From Agroathelia rolfsii (lineage: Eukaryota; Basidiomycota; Agaricomycetes; Amylocorticiales; Amylocorticiaceae), in NCBI GenBank assembly GCA_018343915.1, contig JABRWF010000006.1:744001-808000 (forward strand): a DNA stretch of 64,000 nucleotides, given 5' to 3'. The position numbers and the translations under genes were made by a program. Within the stretch, counting starts at the first letter, position 1. Each line of letters begins with the position of its first letter. This document shows positions 48,040-59,100 of the stretch, piece after piece. The notes under the pieces were generated by a model. It did no database searches. It had not been told where the DNA came from and saw only the letters and a program-made list of their open reading frames with translations.

Positions 48040-50644
48040 TTACGAAGTGTGCTGAATGTCCAAAGGGATTGATGCAATGAGCTGTACGGCAGGCTGTAAA
48101 TGTGCCCATATGGATTGATAAATAGAAGGATCAAGTGAAGTAGAGTCAATTAGTTCTTGCTGGGAGGAATTCATGAGTGGTATGACTTCTAGCTTGAAAA
48201 CGTTGTGAATGGCATGCGAGCAAAGCTCCTTAACAAGATCATCTGACAGAGCCAATGGAGGAATAGGTTCTTGTAGCAACTGCTGTACTTCGGATGCGAT
48301 GTTGGAGCCCTCTTTCCTCTTTTCCCGAGCTCGCAATCGCTCGATTCTCTCCTTGATCTATAGAATAATTAGTAGAAAATCTTTTTGGAATAACGAACGT
48401 ACGCACATTGTTTTGTTTCTCCATTATTGCCGCTTGTTCCTCCTGAAGCTGTTGAAGACTCTCAGAGTTTTGCTTTCTCAACTCATCGAATTCAAAGGTT
48501 TGTCCAATAGCAGGGACAAGTTTCTCTCGTAGCGCCGCAACTGTGTTCTTCGCTTCCGTCAGTGGAGGTGGTGGCAGGTTACTAATGTCATAGGTATCCT
48601 GCGTTAACAGCTGTTGCACAACTTCTCTCTCCTCTAAAGAAACACTACCCGAGACAGGCATATCGTTAATGCACTCGTTTAACCGTTCCTCAGCCAGTTG
48701 ATATCGTGCCCTTGCATGGGGAGGCAGCACGGACTCCGGAAATTCCTTAGAATCGGAACCCTCGCTCTCGTGCGTCTTGCGGACAGGACGCGTCACTTCA
48801 TGTATCAGCGGATTGACCTTCTCGACCCAGCCCTTGAGCTCGAGAACAAACGACTCCATCTCCTGTCGCCCTTGATCAAGATCGAGATCGGGCCAGTCCG
48901 GCAGTGGAACTCTGGAGATCCTGGTCTGCAACGTGTGCAGCTTATCCAATTTATCCGGAATATCTTTTCGTCGGCGAGCGTTCTCAAGTTCCTGCCTGGC
49001 AGCCAAGCCGGGATGGGAATGCTCTTCAGACGAACCACTCCTTCGTAAGCCATCTTGAGCAGCCTCGTAGTATTCTCTCCGCCTTTTGAGATACAAGACG
49101 CGAACGATTTCTCTAACAGTAATTTGGACGTCGTATGGTAAGATCAGTTTCTCTTTTCTTCAAGCCTTAAAATTGAATGTTTTGCTCACTTGAATAAGGC
49201 ATTCCAAGCTTGATGTCGTCCAATCAGTGTCGTTGGCCTGTTATATAGCAGATCCATATGATCTGGTTTTTCCGGTGATATAGCTGACTCAGGCACGGGC
49301 GACTCGGAGCGCGGGCCTTGAACTCGAATAATAGTGTCTCTGGTGTCGATCGCCAACGACAGTGGCTTTGCATGGGTCATTGTCGGTGTTGAGAGTGCTG
49401 GAGAAGAGGGGATACGTGTGTGTGACTTTTGTGTTAGTGGGATGGATATCATTGCTTGAGATACGTCCTGCGTTAGGTTTGATGTGTTATCTAGGGTTGA
49501 GGAGACGCTGAGAGTTTTGCCGTCTGTAATGTCACTGTTGGCAGCAGCACTGTCTGATTGAATGGTATTGGCGGATGTAACCGGCTTTGATACAGAAGCT
49601 ATGCTGGTTGTCGATTTAGTAGGATATTCTATTAATTTGTTCTTTAATAAGGACGAGTGTACAGATAGACTTTGGTCACTATCCCTACCGGCTTGTCGCT
49701 TGGAAGTGTCCACCCAGGTTGAGGGTTTGCTTTCCTCAGTCTTTGAACTCTTGCCCCATCCTTGATCGTCTTTGGGAGCGAATCCCCATCCACCACCAGC
49801 AGACCCCCACCCGCCTTCACCAGTAGTCGATGGCCACTGACCCCCTTCTGCAGTAGAGCCCCAGCCGCCGCCATCAGCAGTAGATCCCCAGCCACCATCA
49901 GTAGCACTAGTGCCAAAGCCTCTACCATTATCAGCTGTAGATGTCCCCCAGCTGCCACTGTCAGTAATAGACCCCCGTCCATTACTGACAGAGGCAGATC
50001 CCCACCCACCACCACCACCACCACCACCAGATGCAGATCCACTCGCCCGTGCGCCCAAGTCCTCAGGCATTCCTTTATCACTATCACCATCACTACTGGC
50101 AGGTGCCTTGGACCCCTTCGGGAAATCCGTCGATGAACCCCAGTCACGAGAAGCGCCCACATCCCTGTCATTAGCACCCGACTCAGTTCTCCGACTCCAC
50201 GAGTTTGCTGGATCCGCATGGCTTTTCGCGCGGTGTGAAGGGGAAGATGAGGATGACGGCAGCGGCTGTGGTGGTGGAGGTGGACGACCCCAAGACGAGT
50301 CTGTTGAATCGTACGAACGATACTTGCCGGAGGAGTACTTGCTACTGCTGCTGCCACTGCTACGTGGAGGTGGCTCATGCTGCCAATAGCTCCTCCTCTC
50401 TGCGTAATCCCAATCTGGGCTGTCGGGATGGACATAGCTGCATCTGCCTACCCACTTGTTGTAGCATCCTCGAGCGTTTAGAGGTAGACCGTCATCATCG
50501 TAATACTGAGAAATCGAGATGCGAGGGGGTGAAAGAAGAAATGTGTTAATTCTGAGGCAACAAGGAGGGTTTGCAAGTAGCCAGCTGAGGAGAATCAGGG
50601 GGGATAGGGGCTTTTACCTTGCATTTAATGGTCGAGGGGGGCAT
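48040..50644 (-). CDS. CCCH-like zinc-finger protein with Trp-Gly-Ser repeats
   Basis: About 790 residues. Exon 1 and 2 give one N-terminal zinc-finger candidate: CKYYDDDGLPLNARGC, then CYNKWVGRC and CSYVH, so C-X14-C-X7-C-X3-H, wider than the usual CCCH spacing. A long Ser/Gly/Pro-rich segment follows, including a run of GGWGS-like units (about 49.75-50.04 kb) that could bind partners through Trp/Gly contacts as GW-repeat proteins do. The C-terminal 300 residues are charged and helical, with coiled-coil runs (ELENARRRKDIPDKLDK, QQLQEEQAAIMEKQN, KERIERLRAREKR). An RNA-linked role is inference from finger and repeat type. I know no named orthologue. The start MPPSTIKCK is the first ATG, with a short first exon. 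Confidence 0.75.
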
Positions 50645-51368
50645 GGTAGCCGCGGACTAGTCGCCTGTGGAGATGATAGACGCCCACTGCGCCTTGGAAG
50701 CCTCGTCTGAGTCGATTTGGGGCGATTTTAGTCGGCGGTGTTGTGGTTTGGTGCCTAAGATGCAAGGTCCGGCGGTTGTCGAGAATTTGTTTTGCTTATC
50801 TCCTTGATAGTGAAAGTGATGGCTAGGACACCTTTCTTGCAAGGGAAAAAGTCCAGGGAGGATTCGGATTGCGTACATCATCCAACAATAATGAAAGCAG
50901 CCGCTTTACGTAATCAAGCACGCTCAGGAAACCAAAGGGAATTCCATGCATTTTGTATATTTTCCAATCCATAAATATTTCGTTCGACCCAAAAGTTGTG
51001 GGACAACAAGCGGATATCCCTAATATAATGACTACAATAAAACCGTATCATGGAAACTTCAGGTCATCACAGCATAAAGGAGGTGAGAGTAAGCTACGTA
51101 GTTAGATACTAGCCAATGTCCATTCATCCATCCACGGTCGTGTCTAAGTGAGGAAAAGACGAGAGGAAAGTCGTGAACCACCAATCATCATCAAGACGAT
51201 GGCAGAAGTGGTGTGGGGTTAGATGTACACGATTGAGGATGAGTTGAATGAAAAAAAAAGTTCGTAAGTATTTGTAAGTAAATGAAGGATACAAAAAAGA
51301 GCGAAGAGATGGAAGGGGGGAGCGCAAGAGGAGCAGAGTATAAGTCACGTCACAAGAAACAACACAAA
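50645..51368. other. intergenic spacer
   Basis: 724 bases between the zinc-finger start and the stop of the next minus-strand gene. It should hold the zinc-finger promoter in its left part. Short frames on both strands look random. Nothing else seen. Confidence 0.45.
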
Positions 51369-52913
51369 TCACCATCCGCCGAACCAACTGTTGGGCGGTC
51401 GCGGCACACGAACAGGCACTTCTTCGTACTCCTCCTCGATGAAATGATCCTCGTCACCATAGTCTTCCACAACTGTCTCGACAGCCGTCGTCCTGGGAAT
51501 GAAGGACGAAGACGTCGACGAATGGCCTTCTGGAGCAGGCTTGGCAATGCGGCGAGTACCAGCAGGAGGCGGCACTGTGACCGTCGACGCAGGAAGGGTT
51601 TCAGTATGGATGACAGTATGGATCTCAATGGCAGGCACAGGAGGTGGAGGAGGAACAGGGGGCATTGGAGGAGGCATTGCAGGGAGTGCCTAGAGGGAGA
51701 GTAGACGTCAGCATTTCATTCATAAATTGGAAGGATAAGGAAATGAGCTATAAGTAGCTGGCTTTCAACCACTTAAGTCACGTGAACTCGGACATGATGG
51801 CACGAAAACGCCGAAACGCGGTCACGCATACGAACGCGATCATTAATGTTCAACGCGGTTTCGTGATTGAAAGCCAGCTACACGAGACAAGGGGGACGAG
51901 CGATATAAACGACGACACCGTTGGTCCCCCAAGCCCGGGACGGATGACGTGGCGGGAGTATGATACGGACGGGAGACAAACGGTGAATTGGGCTGCTATG
52001 ACAGTGTCGGATACTCATGCTCGTCCTCCCTCGTCTCAGAGCTCGGAGCGGCGCGAAGGGGGAGGAGGCGGCGGTACCTTCAATTTGCGCTTTTGGCCAG
52101 CAGCCACTGGCGGGGGTGGTGGGATAGGGACAGGTTGAACAGGAATGGGCTGCTCATAGACATACTCCTCCTCGTAGGTCTGGGGTTCAGCGTTGCCAAG
52201 GGCGCTGAACAATAGATGAGTAAAAAGAACGCAGCCAAGATCAATTAAGGTACGTACACAAGCTGTTCCATGATCCAAGATTCGCGGCGGGAGGCATCAT
52301 GCTCACGACGATTGACGGTTTCCTCACGCTTGCTGATCTCGCGTTCGCGTTCAGCCATGCGGAGTTCACGTTCAATGATATCGTCGGCACGGGCGCCAGC
52401 CTCTTTCCACCAGTTAGGAGGAACAAGAGCTTCTTCCTTGACAACTTCCTTGATGATTGTCTGAGGAGGCTCGGGAGGTGGGCAGATAGGGCAAGCGATG
52501 GGAGGAGGAGGAGCAGGCGCATTTTGAATGACACCACCAGGAGCACCGGCCAAAAGTTCAGCTTCACGGCGAGCGACTTCTGCCTCACGGCGAGCGACTT
52601 CGGTCTCACGAGCAATGAGTTGTTGAGCACGTTTAGGGTTAAAAATGCTGAGAACACCATTAGGCGTGGCAGGGTCATCGGGGTTAGCGGTTACGGCCCC
52701 GGCCCCGGCTCCAGCTCCAGCTCCGCTACCAAAACCACCGGCAGGCATGGATAACATTACGGCCAAGACAGCAAGGATGAGAGAGAGAACGAGGAGAAGC
52801 GTGGTGGACGAGATAGTCCTGTGGTGGTGATGGGAGGAAGAGGATGTACGATGGCGGCGCTCACGCTCACGGTCGTAGTCGCGGTCATGATGGGAGGAAG
52901 AGGGTTGGGCCAT
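51369..52913 (-). CDS. single-pass membrane protein with coiled coil and Pro-rich tail
   Basis: About 365 residues, three exons. The N-terminal 35 residues are basic and His/Ser/Arg-rich, so likely cytosolic. One hydrophobic helix follows (TTLLLVLSLILAVLAVML), then a Gly/Ala-rich hinge, a coiled coil built of repeated VARREAE heptads, a Cys/Pro stretch (ACPICPPPEPP), and a second coiled coil rich in Arg and Glu (ERELRMAEREREISKREET). The last third is Pro-rich with poly-Pro runs and an acidic EDYGDEDHFIEEEYEE segment, ending PNSWFGGW. A 385-base second intron, long for this genome, separates the Pro-rich parts. No family recognised. The layout suggests an organelle-membrane tether, by inference. 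The start is the ATG of MAQPSSS. Upstream codons have no ATG. Confidence 0.7.
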
Positions 52914-53930
52914 CCTGTTGCTGATCGAGCTCGACGGCGACAAGGATGTGTGAGTACGGGTTCGGAGAACGGACGTAATGGTGAGGAGCTGTTAAATGTA
53001 CAAAATATGAAGGGTGTGGGACGTTACGTGCTCGTGTGAGCAAAGGAAAAGAGTAGAAGGGGGGGAGAGTGGGGGGACGTGGAAGGCAGAAGATGGGATA
53101 CAAGGGCAAGTGTGGTTGGATGCACTCGTCCGCGGTTGGACTTGCCTTTATCGGATCGAATTTGGCAGCCAAACTCTGACCAAACAAGAACACGTTTTCG
53201 TCACCATTTCTTCCATTGTCCTCTGCCCCACTTGTGTTTGGCCACCGATAATACATCTCTCTTGTGGAATTTATACAAATCTTTTTGTATCTTAAGGAAG
53301 TACAATTCTGACCCATTATACTGATACTAGCATCGATATGCCCCGCGATCGTAGTTGAGCTCTGATACCAGAAATCTTGTCACGCAGTCACGGATTCTGT
53401 TGTTTGGGTACCAAAAAGTGCCATTGTGTGGCCACAAACAAAATTTTGGGGCACCTTAAGCTCCGAAAGGGCTGTCTTTTGTGGCACATTCCGGGAAATT
53501 TTCGTTGATTCACCCCAAAAACGCGATACGCGATTTTGTCGCGTCTGTCCCGTGACAATGTTTTTTTTCTTTTGATTAATAGTCCCGCGACATTAAACAT
53601 TATTTTTTGTCACGTTAATCTATGGCTGGAGCCGCCGCGTCTTAGACTTCCACTGGCGATAAAATCATTTTTCAAGGTCTCAACACTCCTATTCAATTTC
53701 TCATGCTAATTACACAAAGCTATGGGTCAGATGGATGTATGCGCCATAAAGTGATTAAATGAAGACGAGTTACAACTGTGACCGAGAATACTGAGAGCCT
53801 GACCTGGGGACGAAAAATCTTAGATTGTGTTATTTCGCGCGCCCTACGACATAACCTATCCAACGCTTATACCTTTGAGCGTATATTCTCAAGCACATTT
53901 ACTGTAACGGAATTATGAAACTTTTAGCTA
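52914..53930. other. intergenic, possibly old repeat
   Basis: 1 kb upstream of the membrane protein. The block at 53385-53600 has a minus-strand frame of 70 codons with no known features, and short repeated GGCAC and AAAATTTTGGGG words that could be a degraded repeat. No element ends were found. Confidence 0.35.
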
Positions 53931-54713
53931 CTAGATGCGCAATTCCAAAATGCACTGTGTACGAGGTTCTCCGCGGATTGTCACTTGACTACCCGAATCC
54001 ACAACCCTAAAGCCACTCTTTTCCAAGACCCTAACGCTACCGACATTCCCTTGCCGCGCTATACAGCGCATATACTTTAGATTCATCCACGGGACACCCC
54101 ATTCGTAAATAATCAATTGTATGACGGCAGACATGATGCCTTTACCATGATACTGCGGCGCGAACCAATCTGCACATATTTACGCAAGCCTTGTCAGCGG
54201 CACAATCTTAACAAACCAAACGATCTTACCGCCTATCTGCCAGCATATCTCCGGGTCGCCTATCTGTTTGGATAATTCCTTGTCTTGCAAGTCCTTTCGC
54301 TTTTCTTCATCCGTGACCTCCGACCACGTGCAGCGAACGATTTCGAATTTACCAATTGGCTCTTCCGTGCCATCTGCTTTCACCTCCCGGATAGTATTCA
54401 AGGGAATTCCACCGACCATAACCGAGTCATCTGCCTCCGCCGCTTTGACTTGCTCAAGCACTTCGTTGCACATGTCCCCTTCATGTTTAATCCAGCCAGT
54501 AGCGTGTTCAGGGAGGTAAGGATTTGGTAGTGTTAACCAATTCAATATTTTCGGGTCGTTAAGATATCTTAACAGATAAGGCACGTCCTCCTGACGCGAT
54601 GGTGTTAAGATCAAGTGCTCAAATGGGGCATGGAGTCGTATAAATGGTTCGCCGGCAGGGTTATACTGCAAGATTCTACTGCGTGGAGATTGTTGTGCAT
54701 CATTTGGTGACAT
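53931..54713 (-). CDS. GNAT-family N-acetyltransferase, RimJ/RimL-like
   Basis: About 240 residues in two exons. The first exon holds the strand and helix region LILTPSRQEDVPYLLRYLND, typical of RimJ/RimL-type acetyltransferases. The second holds the acetyl-CoA binding loop (Q-Y-H-G-K-G-I, fitting Q/RxxGxG/A) in DWFAPQYHGKGIMSAVIQ and the C-terminal Asn-containing helix (ARQGNVGSVRVLEKSGFRVV). A highly charged insert (TDEEKRKDLQDKELSK) lies between the two. These enzymes move an acetyl group from acetyl-CoA to the amino end of a protein or a small amine. The substrate is unknown. The start is the ATG of MSPNDAQ. It stands alone between repeat-like spacers. Confidence 0.87.
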
Positions 54714-56719
54714 TGGGGCGGAGAGGGTGTCTGACTAGGATATGGGTGGGTGCCAACAAGGTGTCTTCAACTATAGGTTTTTATACTTGCTTTTGTAACG
54801 GCCAGAAGAAGCCGGTGTGGACTACAGGAGTACGATTCCCCTTGCAACGATGTGATGGTCGGTCTTGTTACTCGCCGATGACTCATTTTTGGTTTGCGAT
54901 GAACAATACATGCATGTGTGTACGTAAAAGGACTCTGTTGAGCTCAAAAACAGCAGAAGAAGAGAAGTAGATATAATACGTAACATTAAGAAATCTGCGC
55001 AACACCGCACCAAATACAGCCCCAGACCAATATTAGGAATTTCTAGACGCCTACGAAGGGTGTCTAAGGAGGAGGAAAAAATTATTTTGTTGATTGTCGT
55101 GCTATACATGCCTCTCGCAAAGCCCCGAGGAGGTGCAAGAAGGCATGAAAGCAAGCAACTACATGCATTCTACTGCTCCATCCGTCTCAACATTCCTGTT
55201 GTGCGACTATTTCTTGGCCCGGGTGATCGTATTGACAAGAAAAACCGGCATCCATTTTTTATATAATACCAGAAACAGATCCTCCTGCTTCTGATCACCA
55301 GCGACCACATTGAAATTAAGTGGCCATTGGTGCGTTCCAGTTGAATCAGATCAACCTGTACCGATTATATAGAGATGGCGGTTGTTGTTTCCTTGTGGTC
55401 GAGTGGCAAATTGCCGCACGACCCACCCCACTTGCATATGGCTAGGGCTAGAGACGCAGGATTACTAGACGTCTTCAAACGTGCTGAACCTCTATGTCCC
55501 CGTGGGGCGCAAGCCAGAATATGACCCCCCATCTCCGAAGACGAGGGTCATCAGGCACTCGAGTTTTCGTCAAGCGCCGGCGCATCGACAGTAGAACATA
55601 TCACAGACGGATGGCAAACAGAAAAGAACCACTTTGTCCGTCAACTGGTGATACGAGCGCTATTCCGAGGACGACAGATCGAAACGACGAGTATTAAAAT
55701 TCAAGTTTATCACAAAGAAAATCGTGGATACACACTGAGATTCCAGATTGGATTCGTAAATCTGAAGCACATGTTGACACCGAAGACAATGAAACGATGG
55801 TGATAACACATACGGTCGTCGTTGAAACTTTCAAATTGCGAGGGTCGATGAAGTGGAGAAGGACGAGGGATGGGCCATAAAATCGATGCATCCTGAGGCC
55901 TAAGGCTTTATACTATGGGTTGTGTAAGCTGAGCGCTGATCGTCGGTTGACATATCGGGCAAGCCTTGTTATGAGCATGACGCATTGCAGAAGGCATGGT
56001 GCTATTTGGCTCTGAATATATCTGGGCCTTGGAGGCTGGTGGCGACGTACCAAGTGTGGTCGATGTGATAGAGTCGCGTCTTTGTGTCAAAAGGATGGTA
56101 TTCAACTTCGAGTCTGATTCGCGTTGGCATTGGTTAATATTGAAACGCTCCAGGTCAAATTACCGCTAGCACCGGTGATTCCGATTTGAGCGGACTCCTA
56201 AATCTCAGCTTGACTGGTCCAACTATTGCTACGGACCACCTGTTTATGCGCAAGTCCACATTTCACAAAAGTACTTCAATTATATTAGAGACTTGAAATT
56301 AGTAAAAATTTCAGGTTCGCTCCTAAATGTGGTAGGATTAGATTCGATGCAGCGAAAGGAAACAATTACTCAACTTGAAAACGACTGATTGTATACCGGC
56401 ATGCTGCAAGATATTATGATGAGTTTTGGAAACTTATTTTATCTCTTAATAATATGGTGCTACTCCTCGAGTAATGCCAGTCAGTCAAAGAAACCCGCGG
56501 TATACATCTCAAAGTGGCGGAGGACAAATGGATAATGAATTTTACTGCGACAGCCTGAGTAAGAGTAAGACCAAGTGTCGGTCGATGAGACGCGGAACCA
56601 ATATGATGCAAATTGTATTTGTATATAAAAAAGAAGAAGAAGAGAGCATGTGATTGGGCGAGGTAAAGACTAGCCTGAGTAAGCACGGACGAGGGAGTGT
56701 CTGAGATGTTGCTTTTCTT
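54714..56719. other. long gene-poor spacer
   Basis: 2 kb between the acetyltransferase and DUF6534 copy C. A broken frame at 55375-55803 is listed separately. A GAAGAAGAAGAAGAG run lies near 56629-56643. A minus-strand frame at 55908-56105 has a CPIC pair but nothing that supports a gene. Confidence 0.4.
55375..55803 (+). pseudogene. possible broken gene with one internal stop
   Basis: One reading frame runs from an ATG at 55375 for 142 codons with only one internal stop, TGA at 55522-55524. The first part reads MAVVVSLWSSGKLPHD..., the second has protein-like composition (EHITDGWQTEKNHFVRQLVI, then RFQIGFVNLKHML). It could be a pseudogene, or an intron could remove the stop, but I found no convincing splice pair. 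No family recognised. A chance frame is possible. Confidence 0.28.
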
Positions 56720-58091
56720 CTACACTAGTATAGGAAGATAGAGCTTTGTTTCCAGGTCTGGATTAGACCTGGAAGGAATACCACTGGCACTTCGGTTGCC
56801 CGCTCCTTCTCCTGCCGGTATATTTGGAACACTGTGCCGCACGGAGGCCTCTGGGTCGTTCTGCAAAAACATGTAAAATGCGATCTTGAATAAAATTAGA
56901 GGAAGACAAAAAACATAAGAAACGTACTGAGATTTGAGCAGAGGATAAAGGCCATGAGTTATTACAGAACCCGGTGACAAGTGTATCCGTCCCATTACTA
57001 AGAAGCTCACGCAAGTCCTGTCGACCAAGTAAAGTGTACAATACCGATAGCGCATATAAATGGGATATGGAATATTGAGCTAAAAGGCTGCTGGCTAATG
57101 AATTAGTCTCAAGTTACTACTAGTATATAATGTTAAGGTAATTAGTGCTTACTAGTAACTTGCAGGAGCAAAGGTGGCGAACTGTAGTCAAAACCATAAC
57201 ATTAGTACTTGTGGAGACTGAATTGCTAGAAATACGTACGAGAACCAGGTTTAGGATATCACAAATGGCCGTAAGTAAGCCAGCTTCGACGGTTATGCGA
57301 CGAAGCCGTGAAAGCATAGCGCTACTACCGCGAAGGACGCCGCCACTCCAGAAACGAGAAAGTAAAATGATAGCAATACTTATATCGCAAACACTGGCCT
57401 GTATAGGAATCAAGTGGTATCAACATTAAGGCTCCACGTAGAGAGGATCCAAATAGTACCGAAAGGAGCCAAATATTACTCGGGATGACTGCCCCAGCTA
57501 GTTTACTCATCCTGCCTAACATGAAGCAATAGACTGATATTCTATTAGAAAGCATATGAAATAAAACTTAGTGCGCGAGTAAAAATGAGCGTCATTAAAT
57601 GCATATGAACGTACGTGATTCCCGAAGCAAAGGCTAGGAGTGCAACTACAGAGACCATGGTGAGTGGCTTACCAAGGATCTAGGCAGGATAAAAACTCAC
57701 CAAGGGAGAGGGATATAATGACAACCAAAGAATGTGTTACGGCCCAGCATCGGTGAATGTAGAATGCGTGTGCAATTGAAGACACCAAAGCTGTCACAGC
57801 TGGTTCAGCCCATGACGCCCAGTTTTGACGATCAAATTTATCGAAATCGCCGTAACCAATTATGATGCTCTGGTATATCGATACGCTAACAAGAAACAGT
57901 GAGTACATAGGCCGCTTTTTTACGATTTTTGGCAGGCAAACAAACAAGTCCATGATACCAAGGAAGACAACGAGGACAAACAGAAAGGCGACGATCAACC
58001 GTATGAATGTGCCATCATGGCTAAAATAGTAGCGGAAGTATGTGATTGACTGAGAGCATACTATGCCCAGCAAAAAGAGCCCAATCATCAT
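56720..58091 (-). CDS. DUF6534 seven-helix protein, copy C (start uncertain)
   Basis: The most diverged copy. The frame upstream of 58091 is open and protein-like (PPASTVTASLGPLL) but runs into TGA without an ATG, so the usual start is lost or lies in another exon. I used the first internal ATG, in MMIGLFLLGIVC. The rest is intact: TYFRYYF, helix 2 LGIMDLF, IGYGDFDKFDRQNW, HAFYIHRCWAV, VCDISIAIILLSRFW, the charged loop LRRITVEAGLLTA, the 29-nt micro-exon (57153-57181), and SHLYALSVLYTLLGRQDLRE. The C-terminal tail from NDPEASVRHSVPN to LYLPILV is longer and different from the other copies. It is divergent from pseudogene copy D. Confidence 0.7.
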
Positions 58092-59100
58092 CCCCGTGAG
58101 TAAAGGGCCCAGGCTAGCAGTCACAGTGGAAGCGGGAGGTGAGGTAACGGTGGTTCATTCTTGGGCTGACATATCGATTTAGTTTTCAGAGCCAGGAACA
58201 AATTGCTTCAAGTGGAGTTAGCTAGGAGGTGGAATGTCCGAGACACATTGAAGGTACTGAGGGCCTGACTCAGGGAGACAATCAACAATTCAGAGTAGTC
58301 GGTGCGGCCGTGGTTCAGATTGATTGGGAGAGCTTTATATGACTGTTGGAAGTTGGGATGGTAGCGAAGAACGTAAAGCACAGGGCAGTCTAACGCCATT
58401 ACAAATTGAATACTGGTAGTCTTGGCTCATATAGTAGAGTTTAATCTGATAGCTTTAGAATTGGTTTTGGAAATTTCAAGTGCATTTCTTCTGATGAGAG
58501 GCGATCATCTGCACTAGAACATGTTAATGCGTAGAACTGAGCAGCCACCTTGGCCCTCCTATTAGAATTAGAGGCCAGCGTGACGACTCGGAGTCGTAGA
58601 GTGTATCCTATGGCACGTATAGAGGTCTGCGTGAAGGAAAATTCACCACTGCAATTAATTACACATGGTGACAATTTATTTGAGTGTGAGGCCGAACGAC
58701 CGTAACTTGAACATTTACAGTTCCTGAGATGACGTGGAAGCAAATTCTAATGGACCTCCGAGTTGGTGGCCACTGGCAGTATTACTACCCGACATTTACA
58801 AGAGCTGTGAGGCTTTCTCACGTCCGTATAGTGCACGTCCGGTAATCTAATAGAATACCATTGAACGGTGTTTTTTTTGTTGACATTACGCTTGATTGAC
58901 GAAACCCGAATTGTAACCCTGCATTCCGACAACGAGTTGGCGATACCGGCGGTTGACAGTGAATAAGTATCAAGCTCTTTGGGCTCAGAACAACAGTTGA
59001 TACTCCCTGAAACTCACATTTCCGTCTCTGTCCCAATCAGCAACTTCAGAACTGGACAAGTCTCTATTTTCTCTGGGAGACGACAGGCTTAACAGCTAAA
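58092..59100. other. divergent region between copies C and D
   Basis: 1 kb holding the 5' ends of both loci. Weak minus-strand frames near 58441-58743 and 58747-59036 look faintly protein-like but I could not splice them or match them to a family. Not called. Confidence 0.35.

Noticed and set aside
49644..50435. Long alternative frames over the Gly/Trp/Ser repeats
   Set aside because: Repeated GGA/GGT/TCA-type codons keep all frames open. Only the called frame joins to the zinc finger and the coiled coil.
55385..55470. tRNA-like sequence (TGGTCGAGTGG resembles a tRNA-Ser/Leu A box)
   Set aside because: No B box of the GGTTCGANTCC type follows at a fitting distance and no cloverleaf can be drawn.
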